The notes: generated by a model from the letters alone, not told the origin. DNA of 64,000 bases from Pseudomonadota bacterium (GCA_023390905.1 JAEWBY010000030.1:1-64000), one strand, 5' to 3'; numbered from the stretch's first letter, positions 7,634 to 16,537 are shown. Program-made: numbers and translations.

Positions 7634-9397
7634 ATGCCAATGACGTCCGGGTCGAGACTGTGGCGGTCGCTGCTGCTCGTCGCGGTGGCCGCGTCCGCTT
7701 CCGCACGCGAAGGCGATTGGCCGATGGCCACGCTCGACTACGCGAACACGCGCTTCAGCCCGCTCGCCCAGATCCGCGGCGACAACATCGGGCAACTGCG
7801 GGTGGAGTTCACCTTCTCGACCGGCGTCAATCGCGGACAGGAAGCCGCGCCGATCGTGGTCGGCGACACCATGTACATCGTCACACCGTGGCCGAATGTC
7901 GTGTACGCGCTGGATCTGTCCCGTCCGGGCGCGCCGCAGAAATGGAAGTACGAACCCAGGCCGTTGCCCGCCGCGCAGGGCGTGGCCTGTTGCGACGTGG
8001 TCAATCGCGGCGCGGTGTTCTGGCAGGGGCGGGTGATCTTCAACACGCTCGACGGCCGCACCATCGCGCTCGATGCGGACAGCGGCAAGCCGCTGTGGGA
8101 CGTGAAGCTGGCCGACATCAATCGCGGTGAAACCATCACGATGGCGCCGATGGTGGTGAAGGGCAAAGTGCTGGTCGGCAATTCCGGCGGCGAGTTCGGC
8201 GTGCGCGGCTGGCTGGTCGCGCTGGATGCCGAAAACGGCCGGCAGGCATGGAAGGCGTACAGCACCGGCCCGGACGCCGACGTGCTGATCGGCCCGTCGT
8301 TCAAGCCGTTCTACGCCACCGATCGCGGCAAGGACCTCGGCGTGAAGAGCTGGCCGCCGGATGCCTGGAAGATCGGCGGCGGCACCGTGTGGGGATGGAT
8401 TTCCTACGATCCGCAACTGGACCTGATCTACTACGGCACCGCCAATGCCGTCCCCTGCAACGCCGAGCAGCGCCCGGGCGACAACAAATGGGCCGCGGGC
8501 ATGTTCGCGCGTGATCCGGACGACGGACAGGCGCGCTGGTTCTATCAGTTCAGCCCGCATGATCTGTTCGATTACGACGCGGTCAACGAAAGCCTGCTGA
8601 TCGATCTGCCGATCCAGGGCACGCGCCGCAAGGTGCTGGTGCGGCCCGAACGCAACGGCTACGTGTACGTGATGGACCGGGCGACCGGGCAGGTGCTCTC
8701 GGCCGATCCGTTCGCCGCGGTCAACGCCATCGATCGCATCGATCCCAGGACCGGCCGCGCGCACTGGAATCCGGCCAAGCTGCCGGCGGCCGGCAAGACG
8801 GTGCGTGAAGTCTGCCCGGCCGCGCCCGGCGCGAAGGATTGGAATCCGTCGGCGTATTCCTCGCGCACGGGCCTGCTCTACATTCCGCACAACAATCTGT
8901 GCATGGACTGGCAGACCAACGAGGTCAACTACATTGCCGGGACGCCCTACCTGGGCGCCGATGCGCGCTATTACGCCGGACCGGGCGGACATCGCGGCGC
9001 GTTCACCGCATGGAATCCGGTCACGCGCCGGATCGCCTGGCAGGTGAAGGAAGATCTGCCGGTGTGGAGCGGTGCGCTCGCCACCGCCGGCGATCTCGTG
9101 TTCTACGGCACGATGGATGGCTGGTTCAAGGCGGTGGATGCGCGCAGCGGCAAGCTGCTGTGGCGGTTCAAGATGGACTCGGGAATCATCGGCCAGCCGG
9201 TGAGCTATCGCGGTCCGGATGGTCGGCAGTACATCGCGGTGCTGTCCGGCATCGGTGGATGGCCGGGCGCGATCGTCGTGCAGAACCTCGACACGCGCGA
9301 TGCGACCGCAGGTGGAGGCTGGGGCGGCGTGCTTGCCGATCTCAAGGACCGGACCGCACCGGGTGGGACGCTGTGTGTCTTCGCGCTGCCGCGCTGA
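7634..9397 (+). CDS. PQQ-dependent alcohol dehydrogenase, predicted lanthanide type (XoxF/ExaF-like)
   Basis: A 587-residue periplasmic quinoprotein of eight-bladed propeller type, with a signal peptide (residues 1-24, cut near ASASA/REG). Cys119-Cys120 form the vicinal pair that sits under PQQ. Glu187 (GGEFGVRG), Asn271 (GTANAVP) and Asp313 (FDYDAVNE) match the metal ligands Glu177, Asn261 and Asp303 of methanol dehydrogenase with a constant offset of 10. Asp315 lies two residues after the catalytic Asp. That position is Ala in Ca-type MxaF and Asp in lanthanide-type XoxF/ExaF/PedH, so lanthanide use is predicted. It oxidises a primary alcohol or aldehyde; the substrate is unknown. It heads an overlapping eight-gene operon with its own cytochrome c and oxidase. 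No PQQ synthesis genes are in the window. Confidence 0.9.
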   Translation: MPMTSGSRLWRSLLLVAVAASASAREGDWPMATLDYANTRFSPLAQIRGDNIGQLRVEFTFSTGVNRGQEAAPIVVGDTMYIVTPWPNVVYALDLSRPGAPQKWKYEPRPLPAAQGVACCDVVNRGAVFWQGRVIFNTLDGRTIALDADSGKPLWDVKLADINRGETITMAPMVVKGKVLVGNSGGEFGVRGWLVALDAENGRQAWKAYSTGPDADVLIGPSFKPFYATDRGKDLGVKSWPPDAWKIGGGTVWGWISYDPQLDLIYYGTANAVPCNAEQRPGDNKWAAGMFARDPDDGQARWFYQFSPHDLFDYDAVNESLLIDLPIQGTRRKVLVRPERNGYVYVMDRATGQVLSADPFAAVNAIDRIDPRTGRAHWNPAKLPAAGKTVREVCPAAPGAKDWNPSAYSSRTGLLYIPHNNLCMDWQTNEVNYIAGTPYLGADARYYAGPGGHRGAFTAWNPVTRRIAWQVKEDLPVWSGALATAGDLVFYGTMDGWFKAVDARSGKLLWRFKMDSGIIGQPVSYRGPDGRQYIAVLSGIGGWPGAIVVQNLDTRDATAGGGWGGVLADLKDRTAPGGTLCVFALPR

Positions 9398-9944
9398 ACG
9401 CGCCGTCGGCGTGATGCTGGTGGCGCTGCTGGCGCTGGCAGGCTGCGAGCGCGAACGCCGTGCGTACCACGGTGCGCCGGAGGGCGACAATCCGCGTCCG
9501 GCGCTCACCGATTTCCAGCCCGGTGCAGCGGCGCCGCAGGCGGCCAGCCGGATCGGACTGGCGTACGAACGCAACGCGTACCACATCAGCCAAGGCGCGC
9601 GCTGGTACCGCGCCTTCAACTGCAACGGATGCCATGCCGCGGGAGGCGGGGCGATGGGGCCGGCGCTGATGGATGAGGCGTGGCGCTACGGCGGCACGAT
9701 CGATCAGATCCACGCCAGCATCCTCGATGGTCGCCCCAATGGCATGCCGGCCTGGCGCGGCAAGCTGACCGACATGCAGGCCTGGCAACTGGCCGCCTAC
9801 GTCCGCGCGCTGTCGGGCAATGTGTCCAAGGCGGCCGCGCCGAGCCGCCGCGACGCGATGACCGCCACGCCGCCGCTGACCCAGTTGCCACGCCAGCCGA
9901 TCCGCGCCGGCGATCCATCCGCGCAACAGCCGCCGCCGCAATGA
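9375..9944 (+). CDS. Lipoprotein c-type cytochrome, electron acceptor of the PQQ dehydrogenase
   Basis: A 189-residue protein with one haem-binding motif CNGCH (Cys83, Cys86, His87) and a likely Met ligand in NGMPAW. The N-terminus from GTG 9375 reads MSSRCRAERAVGV followed by MLVALLALAGC, a lipobox with Cys24, so it should be tethered to the outer face of the inner membrane. An internal ATG at 9414 would give a minimal signal. The gene overlaps the dehydrogenase end by 23 bp and the next gene by 4 bp. It is the natural partner carrying electrons from PQQ to the downstream oxidase (XoxG/MxaG role). The tail after residue 150 is Pro/Gln-rich and low in complexity. Confidence 0.85.
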   Translation: MSSRCRAERAVGVMLVALLALAGCERERRAYHGAPEGDNPRPALTDFQPGAAAPQAASRIGLAYERNAYHISQGARWYRAFNCNGCHAAGGGAMGPALMDEAWRYGGTIDQIHASILDGRPNGMPAWRGKLTDMQAWQLAAYVRALSGNVSKAAAPSRRDAMTATPPLTQLPRQPIRAGDPSAQQPPPQ

Positions 9945-10936
9945 AGCCCGTGCGCGCGCCGTGGATCGCGATCGTCCTGCTGCTGCTGACGGCGTGCAGC
10001 GGCGTGCAGTCGGCGCTTTCGCCGGCGGCCGATCAATCCGCGGCGATCGATCGCGTCTGGCAGATCATGGTGTGGACGTGCAGTGCGATCTATCTGCTCA
10101 CCCTCGGCGCGCTGGCATGGGCGCTCTGGCGTCGGCGCGCACACCAGGTGCGCGAGGGCGTGGCGCGTGATCCGATGATCTCGCACGCGCTGATCGCATG
10201 GGTGGTGCTGGTGGTCGGCCTGCTGACGTGGTTCGTCGCCGTCAGCTTCCTGGCGGATCGGCGCCTGCACGGCGGCACGCCGGATCTGGAAATCCGCATC
10301 ACCGCCAAGCAATGGTGGTGGCAGGTCGAATACCTGATGCCCGAACCTGCGCACCGTTTCACCACTGCCAACGAACTGCGCCTGCCGCGCGATCGCACCG
10401 CACGCATCGAATTGCGATCGGGCGACGTGATCCACAGTTTCTGGGTGCCGGCGCTGAGCGGCAAGGAAGATCTGATCCCCGGTTACACCAATGCGGTCTT
10501 CATCACCCCGCGCCGCGACGGCGTGTTCCGTGGACAGTGCGCGGAGTTCTGCGGGTTGCAGCACGCCCACATGGCCCTGGACGTGCAGGTGAGCGATGAA
10601 CGCAGCTTCCAGGTATGGGCGTCGCGGCAGCTCGCGCCGGCGGCGACGCCATCGAATCCGCGCGCGCTGCGCGGCGAGCGGCTGTTCGTGGCCTCGGCCT
10701 GCGCCACCTGCCATACCGTGCGCGGCACGATCGCCGGCGGGCGGGTCGGCCCGGATCTGACGCATCTGGCCAGCCGCCGCAGCCTCGCCGCCGGTGCATT
10801 GCCGATGCGCGCGGACGCCATGCGCGGCTGGCTGGCCGACCCGCAGCACTACAAGCCGGGCAACCTGATGCCGGCGGTGCGGCTCTCGGACGAGGATTCG
10901 GCCGCGCTGGTCGATTACCTGATGGAGCTGGAATGA
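9941..10936 (+). CDS. Cytochrome c oxidase subunit II with fused cytochrome c (caa3 type)
   Basis: A 331-residue subunit carrying the CuA centre and an extra haem c. The lipoprotein-like N-terminus ends LLLLTAC (Cys19). Two transmembrane helices follow at about 42-63 and 83-103. CuA ligands are His165, Cys200, Glu202, Cys204, His208 and Met211 (GQCAEFCGLQHAHM). The aromatic KQWWWQVEY patch before CuA is the usual electron entry region. A C-terminal cytochrome c domain has CATCH at 254-258 and a likely Met ligand in NLMPAV. The start ATG overlaps the previous stop (ATGA). It delivers electrons from the cytochrome c lipoprotein to subunit I. Confidence 0.95.
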   Translation: MKPVRAPWIAIVLLLLTACSGVQSALSPAADQSAAIDRVWQIMVWTCSAIYLLTLGALAWALWRRRAHQVREGVARDPMISHALIAWVVLVVGLLTWFVAVSFLADRRLHGGTPDLEIRITAKQWWWQVEYLMPEPAHRFTTANELRLPRDRTARIELRSGDVIHSFWVPALSGKEDLIPGYTNAVFITPRRDGVFRGQCAEFCGLQHAHMALDVQVSDERSFQVWASRQLAPAATPSNPRALRGERLFVASACATCHTVRGTIAGGRVGPDLTHLASRRSLAAGALPMRADAMRGWLADPQHYKPGNLMPAVRLSDEDSAALVDYLMELE

Positions 10937-12822
10937 ACACCGCCGCCGATCGCCTCGCACGCACGTGGGCGGACCGGCCCGGTTTCATCGGCTGGCTGAC
11001 CACGGTGGATCACAAGCGGGTGGCGCGACGCTACATCATCACCGCGCTGGTGTTCTTCGCGCTGGCGGGCGTGCTCGCGCTGATCATGCGCACGCAACTG
11101 GCCACGTCCGAGAACCGCCTGCTCGGACCGGATCAGTACAACCAGATGTTCTCGCTGCACGGCTCGGCGATGATGTTCCTGTTCGCCGTGCCGATCATGG
11201 AAGCGGTCGCGGTCTACGTGGTGCCGCTGATGGTGGGCGCGCGCAACATCTCGTTCCCGCGACTGAATGCCTTCAGCTATTGGGTGTACCTGTTCGGCGG
11301 CGTGATGATCTTCGCCGCCTTCCTGCTCGACATCGGACCGGAAGCCGGATGGACCGGCTACGTGCCGTTGTCGTCCTCGGATTTCTCGCCGGGCAAGCGC
11401 ACCGATTTCTGGGCGCAGATGATCACCTTCACCGAAGTGGCCGCGCTGTGCGTGGCCGTGGAGATCGTCGCCACGGTGATGACCATGCGCGCGCCCGGCA
11501 TGACGCTCTCGCGCATTCCGCTGTTCGTGTGGTCGATGCTGGTCACCAGCTTCATGGTGATCTTCGCGATGCCGGCGGTGATGCTCGCCAGCACCTTCCT
11601 CATCACCGATCGACTGGTCGGCACGCAGTTCTACAACGCGGCCGAAGGCGGCGACCCGCTGCTGTGGCAGCACCTGTTCTGGTTCTTCGGCCATCCGGAG
11701 GTCTACATCATCTTCATGCCGGCGCTGGGGATGATCTCCAGCATCGTGGAAACCTTCGCGCGCCGGCCGATCTTCGCCTACACGCCGATGGTGATGGCGC
11801 TGGTGGCAACCGGCTTCCTTGCATTCGGGCTGTGGGTGCACCACATGTTCGCCGCCGGCCTGCCGCCGATGGGCAACAGCTTCTATACCGCCGCCAGCAT
11901 GCTCATCGCGGTGCCGAGCGGCATCCAGATTTTCTGCTGGATCGCCACGCTGGCCACCGGCCGCCTGCGTTTCACCGTGCCGCTGCTGTTCGTGCTCGGG
12001 TTCTTCGCGCTGTTCGTGCTGGGCGGCCTGACCGGCGTGATGCTCGCCTCGGTGCCGCTGGACCTGCAGGTCCATGACACTTATTTCGTCGTCGCGCATT
12101 TCCATTACGTCCTGATCGGCGGGGCGGTGTTCCCGCTGATGGGCGCGCTGTACCTGTGGTTCCCGAAGATCGCCGGACGCATGCTGGGCGACACCCTCGG
12201 GCGCTGGCAGTTCTGGTTGTTCTTCATCGGCTTCAACGTGACGTTCTTCCCGATGCACTACCTGGGCCTGATGGGAATGCCGCGCCGCGTCTACACCTAC
12301 CAGCCCGGGCTGGGCTGGGATCTCTACAACCTGATCGCCACGCTCGGCTCATACCTGATGGCGGCCAGCGTGCTCGTGCTGATCGTCAACGTGTGGCGAT
12401 CCCTGCGCAATGGCGAACCGGCGGCCGACGATCCCTGGGGATCACCGGATCTGATGTGGGCCGTGACCTCGCCGCCGCCCTGCTACAACTTCGAACGCAC
12501 GCCGGTGCTCACCGGCCGCCATCCGCTGTGGGCCGGCGATGACGGCCAGCCGCGCCTCGATCTGACGGTCCTGGACGGCGTGCGCGAGGATCGCCGCGAA
12601 GTGCTGCTCACCACGCCGGTCGATGCGATCCCCGTATGCCGCTGGGCGATGCCGGATCCCTCCTTCTGGCCGCTGTGGGCCGCGCTGGCGCTGACGGTCA
12701 TGTTCATCTGGTCCATCTTCGATCAGTGGGGCGTGATCTGGGGCGCGATACCGGTGGCGATCACGCTGACGATCTGGTTCTGGCCCAAACGATCCGATCC
12801 CAGCCTGAGGTCCGACGGATGA
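10933..12822 (+). CDS. ctaD: Cytochrome c oxidase subunit I (haem-copper oxidase, A family)
   Basis: A 629-residue multi-helix subunit with the haem a/a3 and CuB site. Visible ligands are the helix II His in HGSAMMFLFA, HPEVYIIFMPALG (CuB His and cross-linked Tyr), the paired HHMF, and HDTYFVVAHFHYVL with the haem a3 and haem a histidines. A conserved N-terminus (GWLTTVDHKRVARRY) and about 12 helices are present. Beyond the standard core, residues about 560-629 add two more helices, as in caa3/ba3-type oxidases with extended C-termini. It reduces oxygen to water and pumps protons. The ATG overlaps the subunit II stop by 4 bp, so stoichiometric translation is likely. Confidence 0.95.
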   Translation: MNTAADRLARTWADRPGFIGWLTTVDHKRVARRYIITALVFFALAGVLALIMRTQLATSENRLLGPDQYNQMFSLHGSAMMFLFAVPIMEAVAVYVVPLMVGARNISFPRLNAFSYWVYLFGGVMIFAAFLLDIGPEAGWTGYVPLSSSDFSPGKRTDFWAQMITFTEVAALCVAVEIVATVMTMRAPGMTLSRIPLFVWSMLVTSFMVIFAMPAVMLASTFLITDRLVGTQFYNAAEGGDPLLWQHLFWFFGHPEVYIIFMPALGMISSIVETFARRPIFAYTPMVMALVATGFLAFGLWVHHMFAAGLPPMGNSFYTAASMLIAVPSGIQIFCWIATLATGRLRFTVPLLFVLGFFALFVLGGLTGVMLASVPLDLQVHDTYFVVAHFHYVLIGGAVFPLMGALYLWFPKIAGRMLGDTLGRWQFWLFFIGFNVTFFPMHYLGLMGMPRRVYTYQPGLGWDLYNLIATLGSYLMAASVLVLIVNVWRSLRNGEPAADDPWGSPDLMWAVTSPPPCYNFERTPVLTGRHPLWAGDDGQPRLDLTVLDGVREDRREVLLTTPVDAIPVCRWAMPDPSFWPLWAALALTVMFIWSIFDQWGVIWGAIPVAITLTIWFWPKRSDPSLRSDG

Positions 12823-13427
12823 AACGGGAGATGCGCAGCATCTGCGATGTGTCGGCGCTGGACGATTACGCGTTCGGCGCCTCCACGATCAGCTGGTGGG
12901 GCGTGGTCGGCTTCATGCTGATCGAGGGCATCGCATTCATCCTTGCCGTCGGCGCGTACTACTACCTGCTGCACAACGAGATCGAATGGCCGCCGTCGTC
13001 GCAGCCGCCGCCGTTGCTGTGGAGCAGCGTGTTCACGCTCGCGCTGCTCGCCACCGAGCCGTTGAACGTCTGGGTCAAGCGGATGGGCCGGGCGCAGCGG
13101 CTGCCCCAGGTGCGCTGGGGCCTGATGATCATGACCGTGCTCGGCATCGTGCTGCTGGCGTTGCGCATCCTGGAACTGGACGCGCTCAACGTGCGCTGGG
13201 ACCGCACCGCCTATGGTTCGATCGTGTGGGCGCTGATCGTGCTGCACATCTTCCACACGGTGACCGACGTGTTCGACACCGGCGTGCTGGCCGCGCTGAG
13301 CTGGACGCGGCAGATGAGCGGCCGCAAGTTCTCCGACGTGACCGACAACGCCATGTACTGGCATTTCATCGTGTGGAGCTGGGTCGCGCTGTACGTCGTC
13401 ATCTACTGGACGCCGCGATGGCTGTGA
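12819..13427 (+). CDS. ctaE: Cytochrome c oxidase subunit III
   Basis: A 202-residue five-helix protein of the COX III family. Helix segments start at ISWWGVVGFMLIEG, LWSSVFTLALLA, VRWGLMIMTVLG, IVWALIVLHIFHTVTD and MYWHFIVWSWVALYVV. The HxxxD-type segment HIFHTVTDVFDTG and the terminal HFIVWSWV are typical of COX III. The start was set at ATG 12819, which overlaps the subunit I stop in an ATGA. Much longer in-frame starts would lie inside ctaD. It stabilises subunit I and proton uptake. Confidence 0.9.
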   Translation: MKREMRSICDVSALDDYAFGASTISWWGVVGFMLIEGIAFILAVGAYYYLLHNEIEWPPSSQPPPLLWSSVFTLALLATEPLNVWVKRMGRAQRLPQVRWGLMIMTVLGIVLLALRILELDALNVRWDRTAYGSIVWALIVLHIFHTVTDVFDTGVLAALSWTRQMSGRKFSDVTDNAMYWHFIVWSWVALYVVIYWTPRWL

Positions 13428-13759
13428 ACGCACTGCGATCCAGCCGTCATGCGCCGTGGTCGGCGGCGGTGGCCGCGCTCATCGGCGAGGCGCTGCACCA
13501 CCAGGTGCTGTCGGACATGCTGCGCTTCCGCTGCGAACTCGGCGGTCCGCTGCCCGGTCTGGCCTTGGCGCTGTTGGTGTGGATGCTGATGGCCGCCGGC
13601 GCGTGGATGTCCTGGGCCTCCGTGCGCGGCCCGGATCGGGATCCGCATGATCGCACGCGCCGTTTCATCGCTGCGATCGGCGGGATGATGTGCGCGCTGT
13701 TCTCGGTGGCGGTCCTGTGGCAAACGCTGGCGACATGGATCCTGCCGCCGTGCCCATGA
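13418..13759 (+). CDS. Small membrane protein of the oxidase operon
   Basis: A 113-residue protein starting MAVNALRSSRHAPWS. Two clear hydrophobic helices occur (LPGLALALLVWMLMAAGAW and the IGGMMCALFSVAVLWQTLA region), with a basic connecting loop. It overlaps ctaE by 10 bp and the CtaG-like gene by 4 bp, so it belongs to the same transcript. Its place corresponds to small subunit IV or accessory proteins in other oxidase operons, but no motif fixes the role. I do not recognise a named family. Confidence 0.7.
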   Translation: MAVNALRSSRHAPWSAAVAALIGEALHHQVLSDMLRFRCELGGPLPGLALALLVWMLMAAGAWMSWASVRGPDRDPHDRTRRFIAAIGGMMCALFSVAVLWQTLATWILPPCP

Positions 13760-15585
13760 AGCGCTGGATCGTGCTGATCGCCTCGGCGGCCTGCAGCGCG
13801 CCGGCCGCCGCGCATGGCGATCCGTCGCCGGAACTGGACTGGACCTTCGATGCATGGGTCGTCGTTCCCCTGCTGCTGTCGCTGCTGTGGTTCGCCATCG
13901 GCCATGCACGGCTGGCGCGGCGTTCGGCAGCGCAGCATCGGCCGCGTGCCAAGGCATGGTTGTTCGGCAGCGGATGGCTGGTGATGGCCGGCGCACTGGT
14001 CAGCCCGCTGCACGAAGCCGGCGAGCGATCATTCGCCGCGCACATGCTCGAACACGAATTGCTGATGCTGGTCGCCGCGCCGCTGCTGGTGCTGTCGCGT
14101 CCCCTCGGCGTGGCGTTGTGGGCGCTGCCGCGCGGCATGCGGCTGGCGCTGGCGCGTTGGTCGCGCGGGCGCGGTGTGTCCGTGCCGTGGCGGATCGCCA
14201 GCGCGCCGATCTTCGCGACGATCGCACAGGCGGCGGTGCTCTGGCTCTGGCATGCGCCGGCGGCCTTCGATCTCGCGCTGGTCCATCGTGGATGGCACGT
14301 GGTGCAGCACCTGTGCTTCGTGGTCTCGGCGTTGCTGTTCTGGTGGGCGATGCTGGTCGCGCGGCCGCAACGCATCGGCATCAGCGTGGGCTGCCTGTTC
14401 TTCACTTCGCTGGTGAGCGGCGCACTCGGTGCATTGATGGCGTTCTCGCGTGGTCCCTGGTACGCCGGCTACAGCCGGCTCGGACTGGATGCGTTCGGAC
14501 TCAGCCCGGCCGAGGATCAGCAGATCGCCGGCCTGTTGATGTGGGTGCCCGGCGGACTGATGCACGCGGCGGCCGGCATCGTGCTCCTGGCGCGCGGGCT
14601 GGAGCGCCAGGAAGCGCGGCGATCCGGATTCGCCGGCCTGATCGTGGCGCTGGCGATGCTGCCGGCCGCGCAGGCGCGCGCGGAAAAAATCTATGTCTCC
14701 GATGAACAGGCGCACGTGTTGCACGTGATCACGCCGCCGGACTGGAAGACGCTCGGCTCCATCGCCACTGGCAAGCGTCCGCGCGGCCTGCACCTGAGCC
14801 GCGACGGCAGGACGCTGTTCGTCGCCGTGAGCGAGGACAACCGCATCGATCTCATCGACGTGGCCACCGGCAAGGTGAGCGGCCAGCTTCCCTCCGGCCC
14901 GGATCCGGAGCAGTTCGCGCTCAGTCCGGATGGGCGCTGGCTGTACGTGGCCAACGAGGATGATGTGAAGGTGTCCTTCGTCGACATCGCCGCGAAGCAG
15001 ATCGTGGCCGAGGTCGCGGTCGGCGCCGAACCCGAAGGCATGGCCGCCAGCCCGGACGGGCGCTGGGTGATCTGCACGTCGGAGACTGCCAGCCTGGTGC
15101 ATTTCATCGATGCACGCTCGCGCCGGCTCGTCGACAGCGTGATGGTCGGGACGCGTCCGCGCGATGCGGTGTTCTCGTCCGACGGGCGCTGGCTGTGGGT
15201 GTCCTCGGAGATGCGCGCGACGGTGACGGTGTTCGACATGCGCACGCGCGCGATCGTGCGCACCATCGATTTCGATCGCGACGATGGCGCACCGGTCGGC
15301 GTGCAGGCGGTGGGCCTGGCGATCACGCCCGCCTACCATCGCGCGTTCGTCGCGCTGGGACGCGGCAACCATGTGGCCGAAGTCGATCCGCGCACCGGAA
15401 CCATCCGTCGCTATTTTCCGGTCGGCCAGCGCACCTGGTCGGTGGCGCTGTCGAAGGACGGCACGCGCCTGTATGCGGCGGCGGGCCTGTCCGGTGACGT
15501 GACGGTCATCAATCTGGTGAACAACCGGCTGATCGCGACCGTCCACACCGGTGGGCGACCGTGGGGCGTGGAGGTGGGCCGATGA
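13756..15585 (+). CDS. CtaG-like oxidase assembly protein fused to a PQQ-associated beta-propeller
   Basis: A 609-residue uninterrupted frame made of two modules. Residues 1-290 resemble caa3_CtaG membrane proteins: a signal or first helix, then about seven helices with MLEHELLMLVAAPLLVL, LWHAPAAFDLAL and the GLLMWVPGGLMH signature, implicated in CuB/copper delivery to haem-copper oxidases. Residues 308-609 form a YVTN/NHL-like seven-bladed propeller (repeats such as FALSPDGRWLYVANEDD and VALSKDGTRLYAAAG), like the beta-propeller proteins found beside PQQ catabolic genes. The join, GFAGLIVALAMLPAAQARA, looks like a former signal peptide now used as a membrane helix, placing the propeller in the periplasm. 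The ATG at 13756 overlaps the preceding stop. Confidence 0.82.
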   Translation: MKRWIVLIASAACSAPAAAHGDPSPELDWTFDAWVVVPLLLSLLWFAIGHARLARRSAAQHRPRAKAWLFGSGWLVMAGALVSPLHEAGERSFAAHMLEHELLMLVAAPLLVLSRPLGVALWALPRGMRLALARWSRGRGVSVPWRIASAPIFATIAQAAVLWLWHAPAAFDLALVHRGWHVVQHLCFVVSALLFWWAMLVARPQRIGISVGCLFFTSLVSGALGALMAFSRGPWYAGYSRLGLDAFGLSPAEDQQIAGLLMWVPGGLMHAAAGIVLLARGLERQEARRSGFAGLIVALAMLPAAQARAEKIYVSDEQAHVLHVITPPDWKTLGSIATGKRPRGLHLSRDGRTLFVAVSEDNRIDLIDVATGKVSGQLPSGPDPEQFALSPDGRWLYVANEDDVKVSFVDIAAKQIVAEVAVGAEPEGMAASPDGRWVICTSETASLVHFIDARSRRLVDSVMVGTRPRDAVFSSDGRWLWVSSEMRATVTVFDMRTRAIVRTIDFDRDDGAPVGVQAVGLAITPAYHRAFVALGRGNHVAEVDPRTGTIRRYFPVGQRTWSVALSKDGTRLYAAAGLSGDVTVINLVNNRLIATVHTGGRPWGVEVGR

Positions 15586-16379
15586 AAACGGTGATCGGCA
15601 TCCTGCTGGCGCTCGCGGTGTGCGGCGCGGTGCAGGCGCGCGATCTGCGCGTATGCGCCGATCCCAACAACCTGCCGTTTTCCAACCGCGCCGGTGAGGG
15701 ATTCGAGAACCGCATCGTCGAACTGATCGCGCAGGAACTCGATGCGCGCGTGGTCTACACCTGGTGGGCCCAGCGGCGCGGCGCGCTGCGCAATACGCTG
15801 CATGCCGGGCAATGCGATGTCGTGCCCGGCATCGCCAGCGGCATCGAAGGGCTGTCCACCACGCGCCCGTATTACCGCTCCAGCTACGTCTTCGTGACGC
15901 GTCGCGACGGCGCGTGGGCCGGCGTGTCCTCGTTCGATGATCCGCGCCTGCGCGATGCCACGATCGGCGTGCAGTTGATCGGCGATGACGGCGCGAACAC
16001 GCCGCCGGCGCACGCGCTCGCACGCCGTGGCATGTTCGCCAACATCCGCGGCTTCACCGTGTATGGCGATTACGCCCAGGCCGCGCCGCAGTCGGACATC
16101 GTGTCCGCGGTGGTGGACCAACGCATCGACGTGGCCGCGGTGTGGGGGCCGACAGCCGGCTACTTCGCGCGCGATCATCGCGAACTGCAACTGGCGCGCG
16201 TCACGCCGTGGCTCGATGGGCCGCAATGGCCGATGACGTTCGAGATATCGTTCGGCGTGCGCCGCGAGGATCGCGAACTGCGGCGCGAACTGGATCGCGC
16301 GCTCGAACGGCAGGCGCCGGCGATCGCCAGGATCCTCGCGCAATATGGTATCCCGGTCGACCCGCCCGCCGGGCGCTAG
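15582..16379 (+). CDS. XoxJ/MxaJ-like periplasmic binding protein of the quinoprotein system
   Basis: A 265-residue protein with a signal peptide (MKTVIGILLALAVCGAVQA, cut before RDLRVC). The body is a two-lobe solute-binding fold. The opening DLRVCADPNNLPFSNRAGEGFENRIVELIA and the later GQCDVVPGIASG are typical of the MxaJ/XoxJ group linked to PQQ dehydrogenases, rather than of nutrient ABC transporters. XoxJ is thought to activate or present the dehydrogenase. No ABC permease or ATPase is nearby. The start overlaps the preceding stop (ATGA), making it the last gene of the respiratory operon. It ends about 200 bp before the next signal-peptide gene. Confidence 0.88.
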   Translation: MKTVIGILLALAVCGAVQARDLRVCADPNNLPFSNRAGEGFENRIVELIAQELDARVVYTWWAQRRGALRNTLHAGQCDVVPGIASGIEGLSTTRPYYRSSYVFVTRRDGAWAGVSSFDDPRLRDATIGVQLIGDDGANTPPAHALARRGMFANIRGFTVYGDYAQAAPQSDIVSAVVDQRIDVAAVWGPTAGYFARDHRELQLARVTPWLDGPQWPMTFEISFGVRREDRELRRELDRALERQAPAIARILAQYGIPVDPPAGR

Positions 16380-16537
16380 ACAGCCGGCCGTCCCGTCGAT
16401 CGGTTCGGCACGGCGATCCGGACCCGCGCATGCGCATGCGTGTGATGCAAGGCGTCCGGTCGGATCGTTCGCGTGCATCCGACCTGCGGTCGTGCGCAGG
16501 TCACACGCTCCTCATCGGAGCCGGAGAACACTCGTCG

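Noticed and set aside
10915..12258. Minus-strand 447-codon frame opposite cytochrome oxidase subunit I
   Set aside because: It is His/Gln/Arg/Glu-rich, the typical reverse of hydrophobic codons. The sense frame is an unmistakable oxidase.
13690..13755. Longer N-terminus for the CtaG-propeller fusion
   Set aside because: The added residues lie inside the previous gene and do not resemble a signal peptide. ATG 13756 gives ATGA coupling and a proper signal.
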